Below are positions 13,266 through 25,363 of a DNA stretch of 64,000 nucleotides, one piece after another. The notes below the pieces were generated by a model. That model was not told the origin of the DNA and did not search any database. It saw nothing but the letters and a program-made list of their open reading frames with translations. Positions within the stretch are counted from its first letter, which is position 1. Every line of letters begins with the position of its first letter. Source of the DNA: Numida meleagris (lineage: Eukaryota; Chordata; Aves; Galliformes; Numididae); contig NC_034421.1 of the NCBI RefSeq assembly GCF_002078875.1, positions 14,589,218-14,653,217 of the forward strand. The letters run 5' to 3'. Both the position numbers and the translations under genes were made by a program.

Positions 13266-15373
13266 CTGAAGAGCAAACACGCCTCCAAGAAGCAGCAGCC
13301 TTCCCCGGCCCCAACGGGGCTTCTGCAGCCACCCCAGCACTCACCCGCAGTGCCTGGCACACAATGCCTGTTCTGCAGCCGCTGCCCCGTGCTCTGCTCC
13401 ACAACACACACAAGGGCCCTCTATCAGAAACGCGGAAGGGGCTCTGGATGCCCTGGCACACACCCAATGTCACAACCCTCTCAGCAGCTCCCTGCGCCAA
13501 GGGACATAGTGGCACTAGGCTTTGGGGCTGCGGGCAGGGTGGGTAGGAGCTGCATCCCCAAACAGGATCAGATGGGATTGGATCAGGATGTGTCCTGCAC
13601 ATCATGATGCCCTGACAGCCCGTTGGGAAGAGCAGCGTGAAGGTGTCAGTGCTGCTCTCATGGGATGCAGCGTGAGGCTGGCACAGTCAACACAGGCGGT
13701 AAAACCTGGGCAGGTGCTGGCTCAGTGCTGGGCTCATGGCCACAACTCCTCTCTTGGGAATGTCAGCTCTGGCAGCTCTCTGTGTGCCGCTCTTCCCGGG
13801 ATGTTCTCTAGCTCCTTTAGTTCTCAGGTGATGTAATTGTTTAAGGTTAAGCCTTCCCAATCCAAGCAGCATTCCTGCATGCAATGCAGAACAGGGAACA
13901 CGGCCTCCTGGACACAAAAGCCAGGATTCACCACTCCTGATGTGGGCCTGGAGCTGGAATGGCCATCACCACCCTCAGCAATCACTGAACACAAGAGCTG
14001 CTTTGGCCTTTGTTGAGCATGGTGGTCAAAAGCACATTCTGCATTAGCACACAGCTGTGCTGCAGTGAGCAGCACGGAAATCTCGGGCCATGGTCAGCAG
14101 AGGTCACAAACACATCTCTAAAATCCTTTGACAAATGTGTGCTGATTTTGTCGCTGCATCCACGACGAGCTCCCTGGGATGCACCTTTGGTCTCCCAGAA
14201 GGCTTGGTGGGATGCAGCAGCCTAGGAAATGGCTCTGGCTGGGTTTTCAGCAGGCTCTTGCTGCCAGTGGTGTTGGGAAGCTGGTAGCCAGCCCTGCCTT
14301 CAGGTGAGCAGATGGAACAGCTCTGAATCAGAACTTTCAGCTGGGACCCATGAGCCTCATGCTGGGTTGTCAAAAGCCTCCAGTGGCATAAGGAGAAAGG
14401 AGCCCATAGCTAACCCCCGACACACGCACAGGCACTCCCCATCCCAGCAGCTCTGTCAGGGTTTGGGGACGCTCTGCCATCCTGGGCACCCAGGTGTGCC
14501 TCTGTGATGGGAAGCATAAATGGGACCAGAAGGCAAAGGAGGATGCTGCCTCATGCTCCTTGTGGGGTCAGCACTGCTGGGAGCAGCACTGCAGGAACGG
14601 ATTGGAACACAGCAAGGAAAGAACAAGAACAGAAATACACCAAATTATGGAGGAGAAAAGATGTTCTCAACCCAATCCCTTCTGCATCTTCCAAAAAACG
14701 CCCTCCCAATGACAATCCTGCATGACAGAGCACTATTCCACAATTTCAAAAACACCAATAGCATCTTTTTTCCAGTACAAAAAAGACGATAACAGAAGGA
14801 TGTTTCACTTCTCCCAAACAGCGCAGAAGCAGCACAGGGTCCTACCAGCGAACACGCTCAGCAGCACAACACACGGCTGCTCTGCACTCAGGGCCAGCAC
14901 TGAAGCTCTCACCATGGGTTTTAATAGAGTTTGCCCCTATGCAGCTCATCATGCTGCCAGACATCCCTCCAGCGAACAGACTGCCTTCCTGCCTGGAGGA
15001 TGCCTTGCTGCAGCGAGGCTCTGGGAATGCAGGGTGCAGCAGCATCACTGCCTGAGAGCGTGAGCTCTGCTGTGTGCACTCGGAGCAGGGGAGCAGAGGT
15101 GGGAGAGGTCACAGCCCCACTGCACAGCCCGACGGTCCCAGCTCCCGCCCCAGGCTCAGCCATGCTGTCAGCTCCTCCTGACCTGATTTAACAATCTGCA
15201 TATGCCCCGAAGCCAAGGTGACTGACAGCCCTTCACTCTCATCCTTGCTCGTGTAATTGCTGCAGCTATTCCTGTACACCGATATGTCTAATCTTAGCAA
15301 GCCAGAGCTGCCTGACGATACGGACCAACCGGGAATTTCCACGCAATTACTCACCAACGCCACTGGCACTTAC

Positions 15374-15414
15374 TTGTGCTGGTAGAAGTCTTTCTTGTCT
15401 GCCGACCCCAGGCT
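15374..15414 (-). CDS. Small 41-bp coding exon, probably the next exon of the same minus-strand gene
   Basis: Seen: the minus strand reads TGTTTTGTCTTGTGTCTTGCAG, a textbook acceptor, then 41 bases, then GTAAGTGCC, a near-perfect donor. Read in phase 0 the exon encodes SLGSADKKDFYQH plus two bases of a final codon. Phase 0 is what the exon at 60987-61216 needs, and the join gives RRQF/SLGSADKKDF. This places a serine three residues after an arginine (R-x-x-S), a possible phosphosite formed across the junction. A second good donor (GTGAGTAAT) lies 19 bases further on, with exon end at 15355, but reading through to it meets an in-frame TAA, so its use would end the protein or trigger decay. The exon is too short to stand out as an open frame; splice signals and phase are the main evidence. 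The gene is not identified. Confidence 0.7.
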
Positions 15415-16002
15415 CTGCAAGACACAAGACAAAACAGTTATGTTCCTTTAACCCATGGCTGAGCAGTGCCATTGATGAAGATGTGTGAGCAGGAAGGGCC
15501 GTGCCTGGGCTGCGTGTATGGCTGGGCAGGCTGGGGGCATGCCGGGCTGCCAGCTCAGGACCTCTGGCCCCTAACACAGTGCAGACACAGCCTGCAGTCA
15601 CCAGGGGTGTGCTGAGAAAGGGTCACAGCAGCAGCACGAGGATGCGTTGGGTCTGAGCCCGGCACATCCACATTTGCTACTGCTCGCAGCAGTGCAGCAC
15701 CACGCATCAGGGCAGCCTGGAAGCAGGACAGGGTGTGGGGCCAGCAGAGAGACCCACAGTCACGGAAAGAGGTCCATGAAATTCTTCTGTCCAGAAAAAC
15801 CCCAACAACATGCAAAGCGAGGACAGCCCGACGCTCATGAGGTTCCCACGCACCCACACCTGCACAAATGCCAGCACTGCCACCAGCACGGCCTATTGGA
15901 AGCCCAGGGCCATCCCAACCCTGGGGGATGAGGGGATGGGACGAGCACAGGGAGGCCCCCACCACCAGAGGGATGCATTGGGTGCAGCATGAAGCTCACG
16001 GC

Positions 16003-16101
16003 GAGACAGACAGACAGATTGATGGATAGACAGACAGACAGATAGGTGTTTGGATGGACAGACGGACAGACAGACAGACGGACAGACAGACAAACAGACC
16101 C
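16003..16101. repeat. GACA/GACG tetranucleotide microsatellite
   Basis: Roughly 100 bp of GACA units, interrupted by GATT, GATG, GATA and GACG variants and a GGTGTTTGGAT break near 16044. It keeps open frames made of Asp/Arg/Gln/Thr on one strand and Cys/Leu/Ser/Val on the other, which are artefacts of the repeat. Confidence 0.95.
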
Positions 16102-17330
16102 ACCAAGCCAGGGCGGCAGCACAGCCACCGTGCCTCCTCCTGCTCCTACTCCCAGGGACGGCCCTCCCCTTGCAGCCCACCAGCACGGGGGCCCCGGGCA
16201 GTGGCACCGGGCAGCCTTGCCACCGTCCTCTCCCTGTCCCCGTCACCACGGGCGTATGCCGGCTGGCGGGAGGCACGCTGGGCCCGGCAGCTGTTGTAGT
16301 TTTGCTCCGTGGTTGCCAGGCAATCGCGAAGGCAAGCGCCGAAGCAGCAGCGGGGCCGAATGCTAATAGGGACTGGGAGCAATCCCTGCCCAGCCCCGAG
16401 GAAAGCCCCGGGCTCCGGGCACTGAGCACACAGGGCAGCACTGTCCCAGTGTCCACGGGCAGGTGTCCGTGCTCTGGGCACATTTCCCCGGGGCTGGGGG
16501 CACCCACCCACTCCCAGCCCCGAGCCAAACCCACGGCACTGGGAGCATGGGGATGGGGCTGCGCTGCCCTCGCACTGTCCTGGAGACAGGGATGTGCCCA
16601 AGCTCGGGCCTGGGCAAAGCTCAGTGGGCGCAGAGGCAGCGAGGGGAGACAGCGGGAGCCCCACATGATGAGATGCGAATGGGGCAGGAACAGAGCAGGG
16701 CAATGATGCGATGGGAGCTGTGCTCCAGCCAACAGCTGCACCTCGCACCAAGCAGCTCCCCAAGACGAGGTGGCTTTCGCTGAGGTCTCTTCTACGCGTT
16801 GCAATGCTCCTCCTCCTCCTCACTGAGCCTTCCTCCCGCCTCCCACATGCAGAGGCCCCTTTGCAGCCTGTGTGTGCACCGTCCTCATGGTCTTCCTCAG
16901 GGAAACATCCTTTCACCATCCCCTACCAACACATGCCTCATTCTCACCCCATTCCATCACCAAAACACACAAACTCATCGATGCTGTGGCAAAAGCTCCC
17001 AATCCCGGGAGCACCACCCATACATTGGGCACAGCACTCCCAATGGGGATGTCATTACTTCCTTAAACTTGACACCTAAACCACAGGGTGCTGGATCCCA
17101 AACTATGGCTACAATGCAGTTCCCAAGCCATGAAAAATTCAGTTTCATCCACTATCCATGCTAGTGAGGATCACAGAGTGATCCTCAACTGGTAGCAGCT
17201 CCACCACCCAATGCACTGGAAATCTGCACCCACAGCCAGAGGCCAGCCCCAGCGGAGCTCTGTAGGATGGCTCCCTCTGACCCAAGGCAGCTCAGAACCC
17301 CGGGTGGCCCAGCACAGAGTTGCCAGCAAA

Positions 17331-17470
17331 GCTGGCACTAAGAGCCCCACACTGAGAACCCCACAGCTGGGACTGTGGAGCCCCAGAGCTGGCACCAAGT
17401 GCCCCACGGCTGGCACTGAGAGCCCAATGGCTGTCACTGGGAGCCCCACAGCTGGCAGCAGGAGCCCCAG
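17331..17470. repeat. Minisatellite with 21-bp unit, about 6.5 copies
   Basis: Units begin GCTGGCACT and end GAGCCCCACA. Five consecutive units at the right-hand end are about 21 or 22 bp long and differ at a few positions, while the left end holds one full and one shortened unit. Because 21 is a multiple of three the array stays open in several frames, which creates meaningless heptapeptide-repeat ORFs. Confidence 0.85.
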
Positions 17471-19139
17471 AGGGCAGGCAATGGGTTAATGCGAGCACAT
17501 TGAGCAGCTGGTTTTTAAGAGTCACGGAAAACTCAGGGGGTATTAGATAGCTGGAATAGAACGACGAGGCACTAGCTTTGGAGAGAGGAAAAGCAAAACA
17601 AGAAAGCGGGGAGCGCTGTAACAATGACTAGCCAAAACATCTCATTTGGAGCCTTATTAAGAAAACAGCAGTCGAGGAGGGACAGCAGAATTCCAGCACC
17701 ATGTCCAAGGAGTCGGGCCTGGAGCGAGACCAGCAGCCGAGGCTCTGCTCCTGGCTGCCCTGCACCCCGCTGGCTGACCCCCCCCCTGCCTCCCCACGGC
17801 CCCCACGCAGCCCTCCTCGCTCTCTCCCCAGAAGAGAGAGGGTCTGTGCACAGCACACAGCCAAAACTCCCCCCACATTTCATTTCTTTCTTCTCAGCAC
17901 ATGCAAGGGGTGAGGACATGCTCTTGGCCACCTCTATGTGGGATGCAACTGGAAGCCCTTTGGTGAGGAGCCGCATTGCCCCAGGGCAGCGACAGCCCCA
18001 CTCCCCCTGCTCCAACAGCTCTGGTCCTGCTGTACTAACAGCCCCAGCCCCATTCTACCACTGGTCCCAGTCCCTCTCACCAACAGCACCAGTACCGCTG
18101 CACCAACAGCCCTGGCCCCACTGCAGAACATGGGGTGATCTCAGCTGATGGTGACGGGTGGGGACCACGGTGGACAAGTGCCCAAGGGAAGCACCACTGG
18201 GTGGATGGATCACAGTAATGAAGCAGAGCGGGATGAAACAGGACGGGAACATAAGCCTGAATATTTGGAGAAACGTGCTGGCACTCAGCAAGCTGAAGCC
18301 ATGTCCAGAGTGGGGAGAGGATCAGCATTCCTAGGTGCTGTGAGGGCCATGCTGACCTGTGCAGAGCTCCTGGCATGCAGGGAGCTGGGACAAGCTCGGC
18401 TTTCCCCACCTATGCCTGAGGACTGAAAGGCTCTCTCTCTCAGAGAGCTCTCAAAGCAGAGCAGAAGGTGGCCTGGTATATTCCTCTGCATTCTGGGCAG
18501 AAAGGTCAATCTCTCCTGCATTGATATGGGCTATGGAAGTTTTCATCTCCACAGTTATACAACACAAAATTGAATGCCGTCCGTCTCACACGCGTTGAGA
18601 TTGGGATCTGCTGGCTGCCAGGAGAGCTGCATGCTGGCAGCTCGAGCACACTGATGCGAAGAGGGGGGCTCTGAGAGCTGCAGAGCCACAGGCAAAACAA
18701 ACCCAGAGCCACAGAGGCTCTGGGAGGGCTCTGCTGATGCCACGGGGAGAGCCTGGTCGTGGCAGGGGACAGGAGGTGCGAGCATCCCTGCGCTCAGTGC
18801 GTCCCCCACACCGCAGCGTGAGTCACGTTCCACGGGGCTGCCGTGCTGCCTGCCACTTGCTCATTTCATTGATGACTCAGGGCTTAGGAAGCACGTTTGA
18901 AATCCCTTAATGAAATAATGGAGAGAGTCGTTTCTATCGGCATGTATTTTTAAAACAAATCCTTGAGTGAGGCTCGTGCCTAGCTCCGCCGTTCTGCTCC
19001 ACAGATGGAGGTGAACAGCTTCGGGACAGAGCCCAGGGCACTGGTGGGGCAGGAGCAGCCCCTGCACAAGGCACATCCCAATGGAGGTGGTGGTTGGGAG
19101 CGAGGGCGCTGCCTGGCTAAGATGGGAAGGCTGAATCCC

Positions 19140-19350
19140 AGCATGGTTGGGTTGGAATGGCCCGCCCAGGCCCCAGCCCCAGCCCTGCCATGGGCTGGCT
19201 GCCCCCCAGCTCAGGCTGCCCAGGGTCCGTCCATGGCCATGGGCACCTCCAGGGACGGGACAGCACAGCTCTGGGCAGCAGTGCCAGCTCCTCACCTCTC
19301 TGAGTGAAGGATTTCCCCCTAACATCTGACCTAAATCTCCCCCGTTTTTG
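19140..19350 (-). mobile_element. CR1 LINE 3'-end fragment, minus orientation
   Basis: Plus-strand text runs through the reverse complement of a CR1 3' UTR: a GGTTGGGTTGGAATGG start, CCATGGGCTGGCTGCCCCCC, CTCAGGCTGCCCAGGGTCC, ACCTCCAGGGACGGGACAGC, CTCTGGGCAGCAGTGCC, and CCCCCTAACATCTGACC. It is short, with no RT sequence left. Confidence 0.88.
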
Positions 19351-19441
19351 GATTGCTGGCCAATTTGACTAATGAAGTGCTATCCCAGGCTGTTACCATC
19401 AGGACCCTCTTCCTCTCCCCACGTCAGCATCTCAGAGCTGG

Positions 19442-19460
19442 GCTGCTGCTGCTGCTGCTG
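19442..19460. repeat. (GCT)6 trinucleotide run
   Basis: Six uninterrupted GCT units. Short microsatellite in non-coding DNA; potentially polymorphic. Confidence 0.9.
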
Positions 19461-20404
19461 TCCTTGCTTTGAGAAGAGCACCGCTCTTCCACGTGATGCT
19501 TGGAGCCTGCCCGAAAGTGCAGCATCACCAGAAGCACCAAGAGGGCAAAAGGTGCCTGACGACAGGACTAATGCAAACATCAAACATGAGACCATGGTGA
19601 AGGACAGCGCTGAGCCCTGAAGCTGAACCGCGCCAGGAAACAACAGCCACGGGGCTGGGAACCATGCTGCACGGCGGGGCCGAGGCAGTTCTGCATGATC
19701 CGTTTCTTCCCACCACCACACATCAATCCCGCTGCACTTTTTACTCCCCGAAATGTTGCCAAGCACGATCTGAGCTCATCTTTTTTTCTGGGCAGTGTCC
19801 CTGGGAGAACCACATTACGAGCGCGGCTGAAGAAGCCTCATGCAATTGTTTAGAAATGACACCAAAACGATCCCCAAAGACGAGCAGCTGCTCGCAGGTG
19901 GCAGCGTTCTCAGCCATTCCAATAAAATCTGGCTCAGTACTCCCAGAATAACCAATGCCCACACAAACAAAAGGAGAGACAAAAACTGAGGGAGGTTATT
20001 TTTTCCACGCTGGTAGAACGCTCCACCAAACAAACTTGTGGGCTAATGCTGATCGAAGCCCACCCCCCAGCCCTGCCCCCAGCATGGCACTCATGGGCAC
20101 GGGCACCTCCCGCCCCTGTCTGCATTTAGCACAGCCTCAGGCAGGCAGGGGAGGAGCTGCACGGGCAGCGGCAGGCAGGGGCTCTCACAAGCAGCGTGCT
20201 GCTGTGCACGTGCTGTTTTCCACCTTTGCTTTTTCCATCTCAGCGGCAGCCTGCAAACTGTTACTGCAACTTTGAGCACGCTGGGAAAGCGCTGTGCTTG
20301 GGCCGAGGCGTGCACTGGGGAGCCCAGCACACAGGTGCCACTGGAGCCCATGTTCCACTCCTCTCTGCTGCTCCCCTCCGCTGGATGCAGCTGCTGGGAT
20401 GCAT

Positions 20405-20765
20405 TGGCACCTGGGTCATGGCAACCTGCACTGGGGGATGTAAGGGTGGAGCACAGCCCTGCTGGAAAGGTCCTGGGGGTACTGGTGGATGGCAGCTGGA
20501 CACGAGCCAGCAAGGTGCCCTCACAGCCCTAAAACCAACTGGATCCTGGGTGCACCAAAGCAGCGCAGCCAGCAGGGCAAGGGAGGGGATCCTGCCCCTC
20601 TGCTCTGTGCTGTGAGACCTCACCTGGAGCACTGCATCCAGATGTGGAGCCCTCAGTACAGGAGAGACATGGAGCTGCTGGAGCGTGTCCAGAGGAGGGC
20701 CACAAAAATGGTCCATGGAATGGAACAGCTCCCCTATGGGACAGGCTGAGAGCTGGGGCTGTCCC
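20405..20765 (+). mobile_element. CR1 LINE ORF2 C-terminal fragment, plus orientation
   Basis: The sequence encodes recognisable but broken CR1 ORF2 C-terminal pieces: TWVMAT, a GVLVDGSW block, HLEHCIQMWSPQYRRDMELLERVQRRATKM. It includes CCTCACCTGGAGCACTGCATCCAG and GGAGCGTGTCCAGAGGAGGGCCAC. Frame changes between these blocks show it is dead. It stops near the reading-frame end, without a CR1 3' UTR. The block at about 20430-20535 is over 90% identical to the inverted copy at 35160-35275, so both belong to one subfamily. Confidence 0.9.
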
Positions 20766-21019
20766 GAACCATCATTGCCGCATGTGAGGTTGCAAGTCGG
20801 AAAAGCCTGTGGGAAATCCCCGTGGATGCCACACGCTTCTCCAGGAGCATCCCTCCCCCAGCAGCCCTGCAGGAAAGGATGTGCAGATCCCCCCGGGCCC
20901 CCCCAGGCCACACTGCTGCTGCCCCACGCGCGGCCCCGCACCGCACTGCCCGACCACCACTAAGTGCTGAGGCACCAAACCCCATCAAGGAAGCGCGAGA
21001 CACGCTGCAGAATAATCGG

Positions 21020-21610
21020 AGAGCATTTTAAAAAGCCCGGAGGGGGAAAAAGCTTTTTGGAACGCGTTCTCAATCTCATTAATTGGGAAGACAGCCTTGG
21101 AGGGGGAAAAAAAAATAAATTATATTCCTCCCCAAATCATTATCCACTCTGAAGAGTGTATCATATGAAAACAGTTATATAAAAGAATAAATTATATTTG
21201 GAATGGCAGGAACCCCAGAATAAAGCTAAGAACTCTGATGTTCCCATATAAAGATAGGAGACAGTTATCTGTTCCAAATTTTCGAGTTTTCTGCCGTGCC
21301 AATTCAAATTCACTGCATACCAGCATGGCCATATAAAGGGGACTCCACCCATGTAATCTTGGAACGAGCTGTAATCCCCCAAACTATCAATTTAATGTAT
21401 GGGGATACAAAATGAGACAAGAATGTACTGACAGAGAGCGCAATCCATTAGCTCCGTGGCAGAAGGCACCAGAACGTGTGCGCAGGAACAGCTATTTAAA
21501 GTGACATTTGCATTTAAAGACCGGATCTGAAATTAAGATTTCTGCACGCAGACGGTGTGGATTCTGCCAGCTAAAAGGCCATCTCTGAATCCAGTGTGAG
21601 TTTTGTTTCT
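21020..21610. promoter_or_regulatory. AT-rich element with short direct repeats, candidate enhancer
   Basis: About 590 bp of low-GC unique sequence with sharp borders. The 13-mer AATAAATTATATT occurs at 21114-21126 and 21186-21198. GGAGGGGGAAAAA also appears twice, near 21040 and 21099. CTCATTAATTGGG and TATTTAAAG words resemble homeodomain and MEF2-like sites. There is no coding frame and no transposon similarity. A regulatory role is inferred from composition and position inside a long intron. Confidence 0.3.
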
Positions 21611-23684
21611 CGTTTTATTTTCTCCTGTTTGCTCAGCGTCACGTTTCTTGGCCGGCGCTGGGAAGAAAGCGGCTCAGGGTCGGGAGTTTCCCAGCTGGCC
21701 GTGCAGCCTCCCAGCCCGTCCCACTCGGGCTCCCCCGTGCTGGTGTGGTGGGAACAGGGCCGCTCCGGAGCTGCTGTTCTGGAGGTGTCAGGGCTCCGGG
21801 TGCCCTCTGTGACACGGATGGAGCCAGAGGGCGGCACACACACACGCAGGGACACAGCGTGCACGGACAGCCCCGCGCTCCTCTGCTCCTCACCCCGTGC
21901 GCACACTGTGTTACATCCCAGGGGGGCAAAACACCCAGTTTTCCTGTATTTCTGCAGGTGCAACGTGGCTGCAATGAGCCCCATCCTGTGCCGAGCCCTT
22001 CCCACCATCCTGCAGCAGGACCCTGCCCCTTGCTCCAGCGCTGCCCTCCCGACAGGGGTGCTCCCACAAGAGCCGTGCTGCAACGCGGGGCAGCAACGTG
22101 GGATGGCACACGGCCCCCACAGGGAGACTGCCCGGCCCGGGGCGGGAGGCATGGACACACCGGGTCAGCTAAGTGTTTCCATTCAAGCCAGACAGTGACT
22201 AATAACTCCATTAATTTGTTACTCAGTTAAATTTTTCAGACCCACGAGAGCCAAATGGTTGTTCCAAGTGAAGAATTCCTGCAAGACGCATTCCTTCCCG
22301 CTGCCCCAGGAATACCCGGGGATCCATGGCTGCAGGACAGAGCTGACAGCCCTTTCATCCATCACAAACAACATCACGCTAACCTTTCCTTTATCCCTTT
22401 TCCTCCACGAATGCCATTTACTGGTGGCAAGAGCGCGTCACGCTCCCGCAGCGCTGCGGGAGGTGGGGGCTGAGCGAGCTCCTTGTGCTGCCACTGCCAC
22501 ACATCAAACAAACGAGAAAACAAACATTTGTTTTATTGGCATTACAGCTGTCGGCGCAGGGAAGGAAAGAGCGTGGCCCACAGAGCATCCACCTTCCACC
22601 CCTTCTGCATCCAACGTCACTGCATGCATGAGCTTCACCCGGCGGCGCATGGAGGCTCCTGCGAGCTCCCTGGAGGCACGGCACACAGAGCTCAGCTCGG
22701 GCACCAGAGCTGGGATTGCTGACGTTATGGGACCCACAGCCATGCTCTTTTTATTCGGCCCTTCAGAAGACATGTGCCAAGAGCCTGCATCGTGCACCAG
22801 GGCATCCCAGCTGGAGCCTGGCGTTCCCCTGCAGCCTGGCTGCCCCCGAGCCTGGGGCACGGTGAGGCCCTGCTCTGTGCTCTGCAGGGTGCCCCCCCCT
22901 TCCCACCTGCTCAGAATGGACCTGCTCCCTCCAAGACCGCACTGAGATTCAGCTGACAACCAAGCTTCAGGCAGGCCTCGGGAAGCCAAAACAGAACAAA
23001 ACATACATTTGTGACGTGATATCACCCCGGTAAATCCTTGCGCAGGATACAGAGGATAAATCACCAGACCTTCTCTTACAAAAGCCCACTGCTTTCTCTT
23101 GGTTGGTAAACGTGCAGCCCTGCAAAGCCCACAGCTCCAGCAGCCCCCCGATGCCAGGTGCAATGCCACAGGGCACGGAGCAGAGCTGCAAACCGCCCGC
23201 CCCAAGCCCTGCTCCTGGAGCGCTCAGCCTGCAGACCGCTCTCAGCACATCGCAATACAAGCTTCCAGAATCTCCTCGGGGCCACGGGGACGTGAGCACC
23301 CAAAGCCCCAGAGCCGGGCCACCAGGACCGACCCCTGTGGGTGTCCCCAAAACGGACCCTGCACATCTCTGGGTGGTGAGACACCAACTGGATCACAGCC
23401 TGGCTCACCGCGTCCTCGGGCTCGCTCCATCCCGTGCCCAGTGAGGCACACTGACCTCCCCAAGCACAGGGCAGCATCCAGTGCTCCCACACCACCTGGC
23501 AGCAGTTCCAGCTCAGCCCTTCACCTCGTGCCTCCGAGTCCCTTTATCCTCCCGGCCTCCATCGCAGCCAGACGCTTTGGTTCACATCAGGCTTTTCCCA
23601 AATGATATCCCGGGGTTCCCCAGCTCTGCAAGGTGCACCGCTCACCATCTCTGCCGTGCTCTGGTCTTCACAGGGGCTCCAGCT

Positions 23685-23713
23685 TCCTCCTCCTCCTCCT
23701 CCTTCTCCTCCTC
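23685..23713. repeat. (TCC)n microsatellite
   Basis: TCC units with one TTC interruption. Low-complexity pyrimidine tract. Confidence 0.85.
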
Positions 23714-24824
23714 GTCCCCTCCCTGCCCGCACAGCAGCCGCCCGTTCCGGCTCCATTCCACAGTCTCTCCCCACGATTACAGGGCAGCACAGCCACCCCA
23801 GGTGAGGTGGCAATCACAGACCTGGAGGCAACTTCCATGGAAATGTCCCCTCCCAGCTCAGACGTGGGTTTATCTGCCTGGGAGGAGCATCCCACACCAG
23901 CACAGCGCGGTGCCTGACCTGTGCCTTGCCATCCCAGGATGCAGCAGTGCTCCACAAGGAACAAATTGCCCATTTGCTGCTTTCCTCCCTCTGTCCCACG
24001 GCAGCCCATAAACTCACCTCCTTCCTTGCTGGCCTCGCAGCCCCTCGTCCCAACCAGCAGCACCAGCCCCATGGCACTGGGTCCCTGCAGGGTCCCTAAG
24101 CCCCAGCCCCAGCCCCAACCTATCGATGCGTAGAGCTGCTTCAAGAGAAAAGCACACATCTGTCTCCATGTGGGGTGATAAGGGCAAGGACCTGACATTG
24201 CTGGGAGAAAGAGATGCGATAGCATTTATCAGTGTGGGGATGACCATGAGGGCAAGCTCGGACCACAGGGCCCGGCCCCATGAGCTATTCCAGCCCCACA
24301 CAGCCCCATCCCTGCGGGCTCCAGCCCAGCAGCCTCCATGGAGCACTGTGGCAGGATTTGTGGCAACAGCACAGAAAAACACATGTGCCAAGGATTAGAT
24401 GACCTGGCAAGCCATGAGCACAGCCAAGGATGGAAAACAAGCAGTCCGTGTCTCGCCATGGCACCATGGAGTATCCCTGCATGCACAGCTGGCACCACGG
24501 TGTACCCACCCCTACAGGGGCTGCCCCAAAAACGATGCACAGAGCCACGATAGGCACACGTGGGTGTCTGTGCTCTGGAAGCAGAGCAGCTTCCAGGGGA
24601 AGCTCAGCACCTCGTGCCCAGGCCCTGGGGAAGCCCACCCGCATTCAGGCGGCATTCGGGCTGCTGCGAGGGAAGAAATTAAAGAAATCAATCATGTTTT
24701 GTTCGTGCTCAGTAAACACTCGCTGGAGAGCCATGATTCAGCCTTGCATCTGCTCCTCCCCAGCAGGAAGCTGCGGTGCCGGTTACTGCGGTGGCTGCAG
24801 GGCACGGGGAGCTCTGGGCTGGCA

Positions 24825-24884
24825 TGGGGACAGGGATGGGGACAGGGACAGGGACAGGGGCGAGGGATGGGGACAGGGACAGAG
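24825..24884. repeat. GGGACA-type hexanucleotide repeat
   Basis: Tandem GGGACA units mixed with GGGATG and a GGGGCGA break. The G runs are spaced closely enough to suit G-quadruplex formation. Confidence 0.8.
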
Positions 24885-24904
24885 GGGTGGATGGCACAGC
24901 CACA

Positions 24905-25185
24905 CATCTGCAGCGAGAAGGATTTGGTGGGGATGGGGAGAGAGAAAGGGGCTGGGAGGAGAGTGGTTCAATGGGGAGAGGCCACTCCGGGGTCCCTGGG
25001 GATTAGGGGGGAGTAAAGAGCTCGGGAAAGGAGAAACAGGGAAAAGAGATGAAAAAGCCACTGGGTAAGGGACGTAGGAGGGGAAAAAATAAAAGGGAAA
25101 AAAAAAAAAAAAACAAAAAAAAACCTTGAAAAGAAATCCTGGGGGAATTGTGGAAGAGAAGAAAGCGCGCAGACACGGCGGGCGC
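24905..25185. other. Purine-rich asymmetric tract ending in poly(A)
   Basis: For nearly 300 bases the plus strand is mostly A and G, culminating in A16-C-A9 at 25098-25123. Such strand-asymmetric purine tracts can adopt triplex (H-DNA) structures, and they explain the long stop-free pyrimidine-strand frame here. No target-site duplication or upstream retrocopy was seen, so a retroposed tail is not supported. Confidence 0.6.
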
Positions 25186-25324
25186 GCCAGAGCCAGAGCC
25201 AGAGCCAGAGCACAGGAAGCGCCTAACGAGGCTGGAGACAGAGATACTACCGTGCCGCGTGACATCATGCCGCGCCGCAGCCCTTTCCAAAACAGCTCCG
25301 AGCTGCAGCGCGGGGCACAGGCAC

Positions 25325-25363
25325 TGTGCTGGGAGCTGTGCTGGGAGCTGTGCTGGGAGCTGC
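25325..25363. repeat. 12-bp tandem repeat, about 3 copies
   Basis: Three tandem copies of a CTGTGCTGGGAG unit. It is just downstream of four tandem CCAGAG units at 25190-25212. Confidence 0.85.

Larger units (their letters stand above)
5746..15354. other. Non-coding, no gene seen
   Basis: No exon with convincing splice sites was found. The region alternates GC-rich unique DNA with AT-richer islands, for example near 6280-6480, 9470-9900, 12530-12850 and 14640-14800. AATAAA words occur at several places but no gene end can be tied to them. It lies downstream of the small exon at 15374-15414 on the minus strand, so it is probably intron of the same gene. Confidence 0.55.

Noticed and set aside
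13346..13373. 28-bp minus-strand micro-exon between CTGCAG and GTGAGTGC
   Set aside because: The donor is good but there is no pyrimidine tract before the acceptor, and the segment is too short to judge its frame.
15893..16804. 303-residue open frame on the minus strand
   Set aside because: Contains the translated GACA microsatellite (Cys/Leu/Ser/Val repeats) and no domain. Competing frames exist on both strands.
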